Of a DNA stretch of 64,000 nt, positions 1 through 12,204 are shown piece by piece. This stretch comes from Scomber scombrus (lineage: Eukaryota > Chordata > Actinopteri > Scombriformes > Scombridae), in contig NC_084987.1 of the NCBI RefSeq assembly GCF_963691925.1, forward strand, positions 19,181,848 through 19,245,847, given 5' to 3'. The stretch's first letter is position 1. Every line of letters starts with the position of its first letter. Made by a program: the position numbers and the translations under genes. The notes beneath the pieces are model-generated. The model was not told the origin of the DNA. It was given only the letters and a program-made list of their open reading frames with translations, and searched no databases.

Positions 1-1004
1 ATCCATTATTGGCACAGAGAAATAAACAGATCAGCCCAGAGCAAAACACTTAAATAACATGTAACTGATTAGTAGGAGGTTGTTTTTTTTTTACCCTGCC
101 CCGGTAAAGATGGGAGAAATGTGTGAACGTGAGAAATGTGTGAACGTGAAAGACGAAGGTGACTGAGTAAAGCTATTTGTTGTTGTAGTTGTTGTCTATA
201 GCTGGATTTCTGGAGTCTTAACGTACTGGCTGTCAAAAAACAATTGTAGTGTAAATTCTGGTTGAGTTACATAAGTAAGGTAGTTGTGCCTGTAAGTGTG
301 GGTTTGCAGCTTGATTGTCTGTCGTTAAACAAATCTGTGTGTGTGTGTGTTCATTATGAATGACATGAAAGTTAAAAAAAATGAAACAACTGGGTGAAAA
401 CAAGTGATTAAAACTCAATGTGCCGAGTTGAGTGTGTGTGTATGTGTAAGTGTATGTGTGTGTCAGAGTGTGTTGTGTGCTGTTGTCAGTGGATGACGAC
501 AGAAACAACAGGTTTATATAACAACTCCCTCCCTCTACCGAAGAAAACGATGAGAAAGAGAAGGACTGATGGATTGGAGAGGAATGATGCTCAGAGACAG
601 AGAAAGGCAGAACATGGTGTAATGAGACAGAATGCATGACAGAAAGGAACAGATACTGTGAAAACTGTTTTTAGATAACAGGAGACAGAGACAGAACGGA
701 GAGATAAATCCCCACAACAACACATTTATTTTACATTATCACACATCCTATAAAAGTAAAAATGTCTGTTAACTGACATCCAGGACAGTTTTTGTATGAA
801 CTCTTTTTAGGTGAATTATTAGAGAACTTTCACCCTTCTCACATCACTGTTTTGGTTTTTCATTGCAGGGAAAGCACAGGTGTAATGAATTACGTTAACA
901 ATGACTTCCATTTAGATGTGGCAATATGCTATTATTAATGTAAGTAGTTGCATCTGTGCAGTCAAGCTGCCAATATGATAAAGATCTGCTTGTATCCTGT
1001 TAAC

Positions 1005-1340
1005 TTTGATGTTCCTGACTCCGCTAATGCCACCATCATATTTGTGGACTTGAGTGAATATCTCATAACCTCTTTGGTGCTTTCTGAAACTTGGTACAGA
1101 TATTCCCCACAGGATGACTCCTATTGTTATCCTACACTATCATCACATCAAGATTTTAATTTAATACTTTGGTCAGTTATTTACAAAACTGATGACATTC
1201 CCCTCACCTGCAGCCTACCACTGTGTTTGTGCTGATTAGCAAATGTTAGTATGTAAAACACTATGGTGAGATGTTGAACCTGATAACATTATACCTGCTA
1301 AAGATCAGCAGGTTACCGTTGTTAGCATGTGGAAGTTAGC
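1005..1340 (+). repeat. degenerate teleost interspersed repeat (ACTTGGTACAGA/TTAGCATG family)
   Basis: The order of phrases (TTTGTGGACTTGAGTGAATA, then ACTTGGTACAGATATTC, CAGGATGA, TACTTTGGT, ACTGATGACATTCCC, TGCTGATTAGCAAATGTTAG, TTATACCTGCTAAAGATCAG) matches a very common repeat in percomorph fish that I recognise but cannot name with certainty. Many substitutions indicate an old copy. Confidence 0.75.
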
Positions 1341-1928
1341 CTTATAATTATCCACGGACAAATGGAAATGTGTGATGCACCTCCAACAGATTTTTTAGTT
1401 ATTTTGGTGATAATACCAGAGACATACCTGCTCTCATCCACATCATATCGGTCAAGCTGGCTTGCCCGCACAGACTCTCGCCCTAGTTCAACAGCCCAGG
1501 GGAGTAGTTACATCAGATCCTGTGTATTGATGAAATTGAAAGAGATCAGTGGCGTATGAGCAAAATGATGAGTCACTGTGTCACCATCTATACATACACA
1601 TGGGCCCGTTCAGGTATTCGTAGGGCATGCTTACGTCACTACCAGTCTCTTGATGCCTGTTACCATTGCAAATTAAGCTGTTCGTATCATTTTACAGTCT
1701 GCCGGCCTTTCGAGACAGACGATTATGTAAATGTTGCAGGTATGTAAGCGGTTGTATGAATGAATAAGCGAGGTAATGGGGACCAGAAAGGGTATAAATT
1801 AAAATTTAACTGGTAGCTAAATCCATGGTAAACCTCGTATTGATGAGGCCAGGGTGAACTGCACCCACTGTTATCTGTCCTGCAGCTAAATCAATCTCAT
1901 CTAGGTCATTCACTGCCAGCTGACTGCC

Positions 1929-1930
<2 letters not shown>

Positions 1931-2002
<72 letters not shown>

Positions 2003-2042
2003 TGTGAGTGTGAGTGTGAGTGTGAGTGTGTGTGTGTGTGTG
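1931..2042. repeat. GT microsatellite with GAGTGT variants
   Basis: Perfect TG repeat followed by four GTGTGA-type units and a final TG run. Confidence 0.97.
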
Positions 2043-3637
2043 GCGCGCACAGAGGTAGGACCAGTTAGGATGATGTTGTCACTGTCCTGAAAGGAGAATC
2101 TCTGGCATTAAAACAGGCGGAACATCAATTAATGAAGAATTAGGGTTTGTATGTTTTAACAAAGGTGCTTCGTAACAATAGGTTGTGTTATACCTCCACC
2201 TTTTAACCATTAAAGATTGTTTCTTGCACTGTATCTGTGTGCCACCGTGCTGTAGCTCAATGCTGAATGTATTGTGTGCAGTATGTAGTGCCATATAAGT
2301 CTAGCCAGTACCAGTGTGTATCTGTGTTACTATCAGTTGTTACTGTTTTAATACTTAACAGTATGTACCTGAAGGACGTGTAGTCACGGCTTGCTCTTGT
2401 CCAGTTTTTCCACTCACAGTATGAACAGTCACACCTGTCCCTGCATCACCGTCGCTGGCTCACATATTCCTCCCTTTACATTTAAAACACTCAGAGATGC
2501 AGGTGGTTAAATAGATATGACGGCTCCTTATGTGAAGTATCACATTCACTGATTGGACTGTAGGAAGTCATATAATTGATGGGTTTCACTCTAAAAATAC
2601 CTTGTTTGGAAAACTTTGTGACATGAAATGCATCCAATGCACATGGTGATCCTCTAAAATCCCTTTGAAACTTAAAGTCTTAAAATGAGTCAGAACTCAG
2701 CAACTGTGCCTGCTTTCAGTGCCAGCACTCAGGATGTGTCTGTTTTATTTTATTTTCCCAAGTGGTGGATATCTCCTTTTGGAAATGAACACTTTATTTT
2801 CAAATATTGAGAATCTTGGCCCGTGTTTACTGTCAGCTGTACATTGCGCTAGTTATAATGGAAATTATGTTTATTCTGCTGTTACACACACTGCCTCACT
2901 CAACATAGAACTATCTGAATCTTAAAAAGTTTGTGACATGTTAATGTGTCATTTTACATGAACTATCACCAGGCGAGCAGTTTGAGAATAATGGACTTTT
3001 AACATTTGAAATGAGTTTTCAGACTGAAATCCTTGACAAAGTCTGCAGATTAAAGTCTGTGATGTGATGCAGCTATGTTTGGAGGTCTGTGAAAAGGAAG
3101 GTTTACACAGTAAAAATAGGAAAGACTCACTTCTCACGACTTTAACCATTGAATACCAACTCAACACTTGACTTCTGGTTATTTTAACAATCGATCATCC
3201 AATCACGATCACTTAATCATGATTTATAGCCTACAAGAAATATGTCTTCTTTTTAAATGGATTTAACCTTTATTTGAGTGAGAGATACATTATTTTATAT
3301 TACAGGGGAGACGTGGCCAAATGGTAGCATACAAAGCTGTCACAAAGTTACATACAAACATAATTTCCAACAACACAGGATCTGAGAAATAAGAGAGATA
3401 ACTCACTATTTAAAAAATGTAGCTACATGCATCACAAATCTTTTTCAATTGCTTGAATAGCTGATTTGAAGGCGATGTTTTCAGATGAAGTTTGAATCTA
3501 CATTGACATCAAATCACTGATTTTATTCATATCACCCCAAACCTGGCCTATTTATTGTATTTAAAGCACCCCCATCACCACCATTATAATGTTCTATGTG
3601 GGCATCCAAGTCACAACATTATTGCCAAAGCACCAAG

Positions 3638-3682
3638 TCTCTATTTCTCTTTCTCTTTCTCTCTTCTCCATCTCTCTCTCTA

Positions 3683-3757
<75 letters not shown>

Positions 3758-3846
3758 CTCTCTCTATCTCCTCTCTCTCTCTCTATCTCCTCTCTCTCTC
3801 TCTTCTCCCTCTCTCTCTATCTCTCTCTCTTCTCCCTCTCTCTCTA

Positions 3847-3916
<70 letters not shown>

Positions 3917-3946
3917 TCTCGCTCGCTCGCTCGCTCTCTCTGACAG
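3638..3946. repeat. long compound CT/CTTCTC/CTAT microsatellite upstream of exon 1
   Basis: About 300 bp of almost pure pyrimidine on the + strand. It has two perfect CT blocks (about 3690-3750 and 3850-3910) joined by degenerate CTTCTCC and CTAT variants, ending in CTCGCTCGCTCG. It sits about 230 bp upstream of the start codon. Reading frames through it yield only Ser-Leu repeats and are not genes. Confidence 0.95.
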
Positions 3947-4178
3947 TCAGGCTCTCTGTGCGATCATAAGAAAAGGAGGAAGCAGAGAGCAGCGCAGCGC
4001 AGCTGCAGCCCGTCAAGTCAGCCGAAGGACGCGATAACAAATATCCAAACTACCGAAAACTAAATTAGCTGATCGGTTTTAAACTCCTCCACTTTTCTAA
4101 AGCAATAAACGTTTTTGCCACCAACTTCCGTTGGTTAATTAAAGTAGATATAGAGATAGTTGCACAGATAGCAGGAGA
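3944..4178 (+). promoter_or_regulatory. prkcb: presumed prkcb 5' UTR and core promoter region
   Basis: The stretch between the CT tract and the ATG has several CpGs (TCGC repeats at 3920-3935, GCGCAGCGC near 3990-4000) and contains no ATG, as expected for an efficient leader. I see no TATA box at a suitable distance, which fits a CpG-type dispersed promoter. The transcription start cannot be placed from sequence alone, and an upstream non-coding exon is not excluded. Confidence 0.45.
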
Positions 4179-4357
4179 ATGGCAGACTCGGCGGCGGCCA
4201 ACAGCGACGGGGAGGACGGACCCCGCGAGCCCATGCGGGGCTTCGCGCGCCAGGGAGCCCTTCGCCAGAAGAACGTGCATGAGGTGAAGGACCACAAATT
4301 CATCGCGCGCTTCTTCAAGCAGCCCACCTTCTGCAGCCACTGCACCGACTTCATCTG
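4179..4357 (+). CDS. prkcb: prkcb exon 1: start codon, pseudosubstrate, first half of C1A
   Basis: The ATG at 4179 has A at -3 and G at +4 (strong Kozak), an in-frame TAA upstream at 4140-4142, and no ATG between 3944 and 4178. Residues 1-18 form a variable acidic/Ala-rich N-terminus. The autoinhibitory pseudosubstrate lies around residues 20-32 (RGFARQGALRQKN), with Ala27 at the phospho-acceptor position. C1A begins at His39 and shows the first zinc ligands Cys52 and Cys55 in the PTFCSHCTDFIW block. The exon ends two bases into the Trp60 codon at a GTGAGG donor (4358). The pseudosubstrate has Gln25 where the mammalian alpha and beta sequences I remember have Lys. Base composition is CpG-rich, unlike the AT-rich introns, as expected near a promoter. 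Confidence 0.97.
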
Positions 4358-6061
4358 GTGAGGAGCGGACAGAGGGATGGATGGAGGGCTTCACACGGAC
4401 CCTCCATTCATGACAGTTTTTGAAATGCATTTATTTCAGTTGGTTTTATGCATTTATTAGTGCTATCGCATAATAAGGTAAAGAAATACATGGAATTTGG
4501 CATTATTTGGTAGGCTATGTAATGGTATACAAATAGCCTTTTTAAGTTAATTTAGTCATGGGCAAAATCAATGGAGTTCACTATAAAGAAAATAACAGGA
4601 CAAGTTTCAGTTTAACAATTTAGCTCTGGTTAGATCATGAGTTAACTACTTAACAGCTTAAATAAAGAGGTAGAGGGAGAGATGAATAAGGTAATAATGA
4701 AAAAGACAAAATGGCTGTAGACTAAAATGTTTGTATTTGGTAGTATTACATCATTAAGTTACAACGGGATAAAGAAAGTGGGAGGGCTACACTGGTTACA
4801 CAGTTTTCCCAAAATAAACATAGATTTTAGCCTTATTCATGGACTTGTTGATGCTATATATGTGAGGTAGGACAGAAGCAAGACGAGAGATATGTGGGCT
4901 GCACCAATAAAAAGGAAAGGCTGCAGACCATTGTTTGATGGCATCAAGTAGGCAGAGGAACTGAGAGCGGCTGAGAAAAAAATGCAACATGTTCTCCAGT
5001 GGTGGTGAAAAGCAGTGTGAACATAAAGTGTTATGTGTCTCAAACACTGACACAGCTGCTGACACTACTTCAACCTTCCTCCTCCTCATTCCCCCTCAAT
5101 TTTCTCCTCTCAGTCACCTGTGCAGACTTGTCACCAGCCCACCGGGGTTTACTAGACAGTGATACAACGCTCGGGTTATTAAATGAATTTCCGGCTCTAT
5201 GTTGGCCTAATTTGTCCCGTTTCTTATTATCTTCACCGTGCACTATTCCCTAAACGACCATTATTTAAGTCCTGCGACAGGCTTTTTAATTTGTGAATGG
5301 CTAAATGATTTGACCTAGAAGACCGTGCGTGTGACCATGTATTTATGTGTATGTGAGTGTGCAGTTAATGTGCGTGTTCGTGGGATTGTCTCACAGGTTG
5401 TAAAAACCCTAAATAGAGGAACATTGTGCACCCTGTCTAACAGCTTGACCTGTTTAAACAATAAAATCTATTCATCTATCTATCTATCTGTCTATCTGGG
5501 TCAATAAGCATAATGAAAAAGAACAATGAGAGCACTAAGTGATTTCACACCCCGAGAGATGATCTATTTGTAGCCACAATATGAAAATGAGCAGGACTGA
5601 GTGTGTGTTCGTGCATGTGTGTGCATGTTTGTGCGTGTGTGCACCTGCAACCATCCCAGCATTCTCTATACCACTGACTAGGTGTGGTTGACCATCTTGC
5701 CCTGAGGCAGCTGCAATCCAGCCTCACTGCACAGTATGTGTGTGTTTTGAGTGGACCTTAGTTGACCTCAGTACATGCACTGTACTGTTTGTACAATAAT
5801 CGAATGTCCTCACTGCCTGTATACTTCAGTGGTGTGTGTATGAGTTTTCTGCCCTTTTGGATGGAAAGCTTTAGCACTGCAGGACAAAAGTGGCAGATAG
5901 TATTTGACATTTGCATGGAGGCAAATGTCTTGAGGCAAAGAGAGAGATTTTCAGAATTCCTCTGTCGAGTTTGTTTTTTTCTTTGTGTGTACTATGTTTT
6001 CATGTGCACGTCTGTGCCTGCACAATGTTTAACCTGTTTTTTGTTTATGTTCTCTCCACAG
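4358..6061 (+). other. prkcb: prkcb intron 1
   Basis: 1.7 kb, GTGAGG to CACAG. It has a short TCTA tract near 5470-5495 and GTGT-rich patches near 5600. No other gene is seen. Confidence 0.93.
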
Positions 6062-6093
6062 GGGTTTTGGCAAGCAGGGATTCCAGTGTCAAG
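6062..6093 (+). CDS. prkcb: prkcb exon 2: 32-nt exon of the C1A domain
   Basis: This very short exon is bounded by a CACAG acceptor (AG at 6060-6061) and a GTACGT donor at 6094. Completing Trp60, it reads W-GFGKQGFQCQ (residues 60-70) with one base of the next Val codon. This is the diacylglycerol-binding loop of C1A, with zinc ligand Cys69; the Gly-Phe-Gly-Lys-Gln-Gly-Phe-Gln-Cys-Gln run is invariant in conventional PKCs. The 32-nt length matches my recollection of the mammalian exon. It is too short for ORF-based detection and was found by protein similarity and phase. Confidence 0.96.
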
Positions 6094-6159
6094 GTACGTG
6101 GATTAAAACGCACACATGCCCACTCACATGTCAACTAGTCCTCATACTGAAACAGAATG

Positions 6160-6640
6160 AATATGTCTATTTCCAGTGCCTCCCAAAATTACATATGAAT
6201 ATTTCCAACGCCCTCTATAGGAGAGCTGGGAATTGCGTAGGTTGATGGCACCTGCACTCAAAAACGCCCCATAGGAGCGAAATATGGCACTTCAAAACCG
6301 TTACAAATCACTGTTAGAATATGATGATGTTTTATGCTGTGACAATGCTGTGGTTAAGGTCTAGTTAGGTGTAGGCACAAAAACCACTTGGTTAGGCAAA
6401 GAAGTTTGGGGTAAAATCTGTCGAAGTGTGGTTAATACTTCCTTAAGGTTACGCAACCTTCATCATCATGGCAACTGTAAACACCACAAACGTATGTGGT
6501 GTTTACAGTCAACTTTCTGCAATCTAACTGTAGCCACCCACTCAAACGTCTCCTCCAAAAAGGCAAAATCACTCTAAATTGATGTCGTCTGAACTGTGTC
6601 ACTGCCCCCAGTCATAATTACGACCGCCGCTAGATGGTGT
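6160..6640. repeat. degenerate interspersed repeat with internal hairpin (CACAAAAACCACTTGGTTAGG type)
   Basis: Contains GTTAAGGTCTAGTTAGGTG and GGCACAAAAACCACTTGGTT, phrases that recur in teleost genomes in a MITE-like repeat, followed by a 15-bp perfect hairpin at 6474-6509. Boundaries are approximate and terminal repeats were not resolved. Confidence 0.5.
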
Positions 6641-8367
6641 AAACATAACTACAGGTTGTTTTTGCGGATCTGAATTTTAGACATTTACTGTCATTTTTTC
6701 TCATGAGGACAGGCTGCACATAAAGTAGGAGTTGGTGCTCTATGTTATTTAATGACTGAATGTCAGCTTTGATGTCGCTAGTTTCTTTTCTATTTTTTAG
6801 GTTTTTTGTCTCTGTTCTCATATCCGTGTCTCTCTTTGGTCCTTCCATTTCCCACTTTCAGTCTCTCTTGAGGTTCACACTACAAGAGCAATCTTTTCTT
6901 AATAATGGTTTATTTTCTGCTCCTCTCTTTATCTCCCTAATTCATCTCTCGTCCCTCTCTTCTAATTTCTTTACTCTCCACTATTTCCAAGCTGGACCTT
7001 TGTTTCTCGGATTAATTCCATTACTTTCTTCTCTCTTCTTCTCTAGTAAATCATATAATCTGGTTTTTACATTTTTTCAATGTATGATCTACCTATTTCT
7101 ACGTGTGAATGTGAGATGAGGTTCCAAGTTCTTGATTCTAATTCACAAAATGGCAAATTCATGAAAATATTGCACAAAAACATCCAGTTAACTTATTTTG
7201 ACGATGAGTGCAGTTAATTAAAAAATGAGGGCATGTCATTGTTTGTTCAGTGTTATTATTTTATAGCAAATTTTAATGAACACTATTACCAAGGCTCAAA
7301 TCTTGACTGCAAACATCACAAGCTTGACAGGCCAGTCAATCTCTTTGGTGAACATTTAGTTCACAGTGTAGCGATCTGAAAAGAGCCTTGAAATTTGGGA
7401 TTTAGATGGGAAGGAAGAACGACCAGTCTCAAACAAAATAAAAGGACAACAGGATTTTCGACATAATACAATATACAGTGTGGTGGGTCGTGTGGTTGTT
7501 AAATGCCAGAGAAATATTATGTTCCTTACAACAGGGAATTTAGCTTTTCGTATAAATAGAAGAACCTAATATTATGTCTCAGCTTTATTAAAAATGAGTA
7601 AGAAAAGTCTCTATGGGAAACAATATATTGCAACAGAGGCGAGTCTGGTAGTGGAGGCAGAATTTTGGTGCTTGATTCACAGAGTGGAGCATGTTGTAGG
7701 TGTAGATTTAGTTATGGATATTACTGTAGGAAGGCCTCAGGAAGTAAATAGATATCATGTTTATTACTGTGTTATGGAGACTGAGCTTCAAACAGCACAC
7801 ACAAAACCAAGACCTTGAAATCGAAGCAGAGAATATATTTTATTATTTCCACCTGTGTTTTAAAGTCTGGAATGTCAAAATGTCCTCTAGTGTACTCAAG
7901 AACTTGACAAATGAGCAGGAAATGTTCTGTCTACAAGTTTAAAAAGTCAACTGCTTTTACCCTTGATGGAGGATAAAGTTAGTGGGTTTGTTCATTTGGG
8001 ATCAGTTCATCAACAGCGATACAGTGTTCACTTCCTTTAATGGTGAAGCAGAGCAATGACACATCTGATTTTTGTGGCTCTCGCTGGTTTCATCTATGCA
8101 GTAGACCTTGATGAAACTCATAGGCGCTGTAGGTTTTTGCTGCCATTCTGACAGATCATAGTGACTCACAAACAGAGCTGTCCTAGCCGAAGGTCATAAC
8201 ACCACCCTGTAGAAAAAAGTAACCCATCTGTGTTTCTGTGTTGTGTGACATTCAAATGATCATTTTAAACAAATGCAAAGTTAATCATGGAAACACTTGG
8301 GAGCCAGTTTTCTACTTTGCTTTTCTCCCTCCCGCTGTCTCACTGTCTTCCTGTGAGGTCCATCGTC

Positions 8368-8489
8368 TCCATATGTTACAGTGGAGACATATTCATTTCA
8401 CTCACATCAGCATCTGGTTTGTAGCTGTCCATATGTTACAGTGGAGACATATTCATTTCACTCACATCAGCATCTGGTTTGTAGCTGTC
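8368..8489. repeat. perfect 60-bp tandem duplication
   Basis: The block beginning CATATGTTACAGTGGAGACA is followed 60 bp later by an identical copy; identity at a 60-base shift holds from 8368-8429 against 8428-8489. The flanking bases differ (CGTCTCC before, CACGACG after), so there are two copies only. Confidence 0.97.
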
Positions 8490-8984
8490 ACGACGAGAAA
8501 TGACATCAACCATCAGAGAAACATAGTTAGATGACAACAATGTTGAGGTGCTTTTGGACTTTTGTGTTTGTATCAATTTACATGTCTTTTTTTCTACTTG
8601 TACTAACAGCCAACTGGATGTGTTCAAGGATTTTCACGTCTCCTAGCAACAGTGAAAAATTCAGACGCAGCCGTCTATATGCTGTAAGATAGAAGAGATG
8701 TTGTTTGACACAGCAGTGGCTTTGCTGGTAATTAGCCTGTGGGAATATGTGATGGGTCAATAGTGTCCTTTAGGGCAAGCATCTGCTGCACTGTAGGGAC
8801 CCTCGGTGCTCTCGGAGATGAAGGCGGTGCTTTTGTAGGTCTGGGGGCACCTGGGCATGGTCATTGGTGGATGGATGGAAGAATGGATGGATAGAAGAGG
8901 GAATGAGAAAAAGTGTCTGACATTTGACATTTCAGATCTCAGTCCAGCATTCCAACATATAACGTAATATAATGTTAACATGTT

Positions 8985-8988
<4 letters not shown>

Positions 8989-9042
<54 letters not shown>

Positions 9043-9050
9043 TGTGTGTG
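8989..9050. repeat. TG microsatellite
   Basis: Perfect TG repeat with one GA near the right end. Confidence 0.95.
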
Positions 9051-9196
9051 AATAATCACCACCACTTAGCAACAGTTTGCACCTACCTTCTTCCATCAGG
9101 TGTGTTTATCCTGAGTTACTCTCTGACCCATCTGTCTGTCTGGAGCAGGGTATCACTTTCCTAGAGCTCAGGGAGAAAGGGAATTCCTCTGCAAGG

Positions 9197-9204
<8 letters not shown>

Positions 9205-9232
<28 letters not shown>
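9205..9232. repeat. AC microsatellite
   Basis: Short perfect AC repeat. Confidence 0.9.
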
Positions 9233-10193
9233 TGAGTAAAGTGAGATCAGGGTTTGGGTGTGCTTTGCCTCTTGGTTGTGTTTGACAGTCACATAGCAGA
9301 ACTAAAGGGCGGCTGTTAGTGTTTATGCAGCATGATATACTGTAGTGCATGAATAGATAGATTTATGGTTATGCAGTTTTTCTGAGAAAGAGAATAAAGG
9401 AAGAGACATTTTTAGTTATTTTACTTTTCAATCACCGGAAGCTGTGTAAGAGAGATCGTATTAAATGGTCTGCATGTTTAAATGTGAGCTGTGTTTACTA
9501 CAGCTCCTGCTCCATCCATCAGTTTATTTACATGGTGTCTATGGATCAATTGTAAACTTGTATGTTTGTTTCCTCTCTCTATAATTTCACTCCTTTCTTA
9601 CAGTAGTTAATTGCCACTGTTGGTGTGAAATAATTGTAGATGAGCTGCAAAGCAAATGTTTGGTTTCAGCAAAGCTAAACTTTATTTACAGTATTGACAT
9701 TGTGCCCTTTGTTCCTCTTGGTCTTTATTCTGCCTCGTCATATTTGAAAAAGGAAGTTAATTTCATTGCTTTTTTTAGAAACAAGGTGGAGGGAAATTGT
9801 TTTACTATCAAAGTGTAAACAGTAAAGTGTACTTTCGGTCTATCTGTTAGTGAACATTCTTGACTCTTGAAGTGAAATGTATGAAAGGCTATGCATTATT
9901 TGATGATGCAAGTCCAGCTCTCTGTATTTGACACGCACACACACACATGCTTCTGACAGTGGATTAGATGTAGGCTGTGCTCGGCCAATCCTGTAACTTT
10001 CCAAAATGGACAAGCCGACATTCACACCCACTTCACGCAGAGTTTGGGCTAGCTCTGTGGAGGTGAGAAAGGATTCAGTTTTTGACCTTCTCTCTCTAGC
10101 TCTTCTTTTTCATTCATTACACGACTATTCCTGTCACGTTTCATGTAAACAGCAGAGTACAACACTATGACTGCCTTCAAAGAGTGACTGTCT

Positions 10194-10196
<3 letters not shown>

Positions 10197-10239
<43 letters not shown>
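10197..10239. repeat. AT microsatellite
   Basis: About 21 perfect AT units, the only sizeable AT dinucleotide tract in the window. Confidence 0.95.
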
Positions 10240-10245
<6 letters not shown>

Positions 10246-12204
10246 AATATTACCGTATTTAAACAATATCGCATCCCCCTCACCTTTCTGTGAGGCTGTT
10301 TGGAACAACTATAAACACATTTGATTTCCAACATGGTCAGACAGCAAGTCATAAGAACATGCACTGAGCGACTGTAAGTTAAGCTTTAGTTAGCGAGGGG
10401 AGGCAGCACCCCTAACAGCAGCCTGTAACAGGTTTCATAAAGCAGCAACAGCTTGTGGTAAGAAGGAAGTGGTGGTGGTGTAGACTCAATGTTTCAAACA
10501 TGATTTGATGTTTTTTATATCTACCGAAAGCCAGCTGATATGAAGCACATCATTTGTATTTCCTGCCTGAGACTGTGTATAATTTTGCTTGACTTATCTT
10601 TGTTATAATTGTCTTGTTGGATATGAAAGTAAAATGTATGTTTGGTACATTTGCAGTATAAGCCTTTATTACAGACAGTAGTAGAGAAACTACAGGAAAT
10701 GAAAGATAGAGAGATCTAACAAGAGACTAACTGAGGACGTTGCATTTCATGGTCAGTGTCTTCTATTTTCGGTTTCAATAACACATCATCAAATATCTGC
10801 TGTTTAGAGAGACAAACCACTCCAGCAGTCCACCACTTGGCTGTCCAGTTGTCTGTTCAGTATGTATAACATCTATTGTCCTCACATGAATTCAAGCTGA
10901 CGAAAGCCATTTTTCTTAATGAAGGACAAAACTACAGACTTTAAACGGCCACCTTTGAAGCCCAGGAAGTGTTTTTGATTTTAAAAATAACATGTAAAAA
11001 AGTGAACCGTGCTCATATGCTCACCTTTCCATCTGCGGTACGTCTAATGTATATTTCCATCTGTCATTTTTTTCAAGGATGGGAAATGTAAATGAATACA
11101 GTACAGGAAGAATAAAAAGGAAGGAAACCTCATTTGTTTGAATGGTGGTTTGCACCGTCTTACTGCAAATGCAGTGCTGTCCGGGTTTTGTATATTGCGC
11201 AACTGTGTGTGGTATTGCTGGTCAGAGCAGCTCTCTGCCTCTTTGTATCGTTGTTGTAAACAGTGAGCTGTAATGCATCAGTGGGATTCTGCTGTGTAGT
11301 TTTCCATAAATGAGAAAGAGTCAAAGACCACACCTGTTGCCAGAGGGAACTAATTGGGCGGGTCGGCCAGCAAGGAGCTGCTGCACCTGTTACAGCACAA
11401 TGTTTATTCGAGGGGAGTTTATTGCTAAACCAATTTGTATTATTACCACTAGGTCCTTATTCAGTTAACAACTGTTGCTGATATGATTATAAAACTATTC
11501 ATACCATGAAAAAAAGAAACACACTTCATTAAAAACACAATACCTGAAGCTTAGAGAAATCCCTGCTGTGTTTTTCAGCAAAAATACACCTTCACAAATT
11601 TGACTGCAATGTGCACAATTTCAGTCATAACTAGCTTCACTGTATGCATGTGCATTTCAGTTCCCTTTCTCTGTGCAAAACATCCACATTATTAAAATCC
11701 AAGGCTCATCACTGTCCATACGACAGACCTCAACGTTTTCTTGATTGTCTTGGCTCTCAGTTTATTTCATTCCAGTCCATGTGTCCATTTAGTCATTTAA
11801 AACTCACTGGATTAGAGATGTGCACTAAGCTAAAGGCACCTTCAGACTGTGCAACATCAGTGACTGTGTAAGTTTATTGCATGTCACACTGTGTGAGACA
11901 GATAAGAGAATCTTGGTTGCAATCGGCACCAGAACATACAATATTCATTTGACAGATGTCAGATTGAGCGATAAATGAATGATGAATTCTATCGCTATGA
12001 TGTAAATAGTAAAAAATGAAGGCAGAGGCGTGCCAGTACTCCTGTCATCTATCTTAGTTTGTGCTTGACATGTTTATTAAAGAGAATGCTTGTTTTTCCC
12101 CGGAACTTTACTCAAAAATGACATTTAAGAAATGTCTTGCTAGCCAGTGTATTCTGCGTCATTTTTAAATTCAAAATCCAACTAATCAGAGTAAGAATGA
12201 TTGG

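Larger units (their letters stand above)
1..3637. other. upstream flanking region, no gene seen
   Basis: AT-rich sequence with short, unconvincing reading frames. It contains one old interspersed repeat (about 1005-1340) and a GT/GA microsatellite (1931-2042). I see no exon with recognisable protein similarity on either strand. Confidence 0.6.

Noticed and set aside
3555..4037. 160-codon frame rich in Ser-Leu, and similar Ser-Leu, Arg-Glu, Cys-Val and Thr-His frames elsewhere
   Set aside because: These are translations of CT, GA, GT and CA microsatellites, open in several frames and on both strands at once; no protein signal.
5762..6106. 114-codon frame overlapping exon 2
   Set aside because: It reads exon 2 only partly and in combination with intron sequence; the true coding part is the 32-nt exon placed by similarity and phase.
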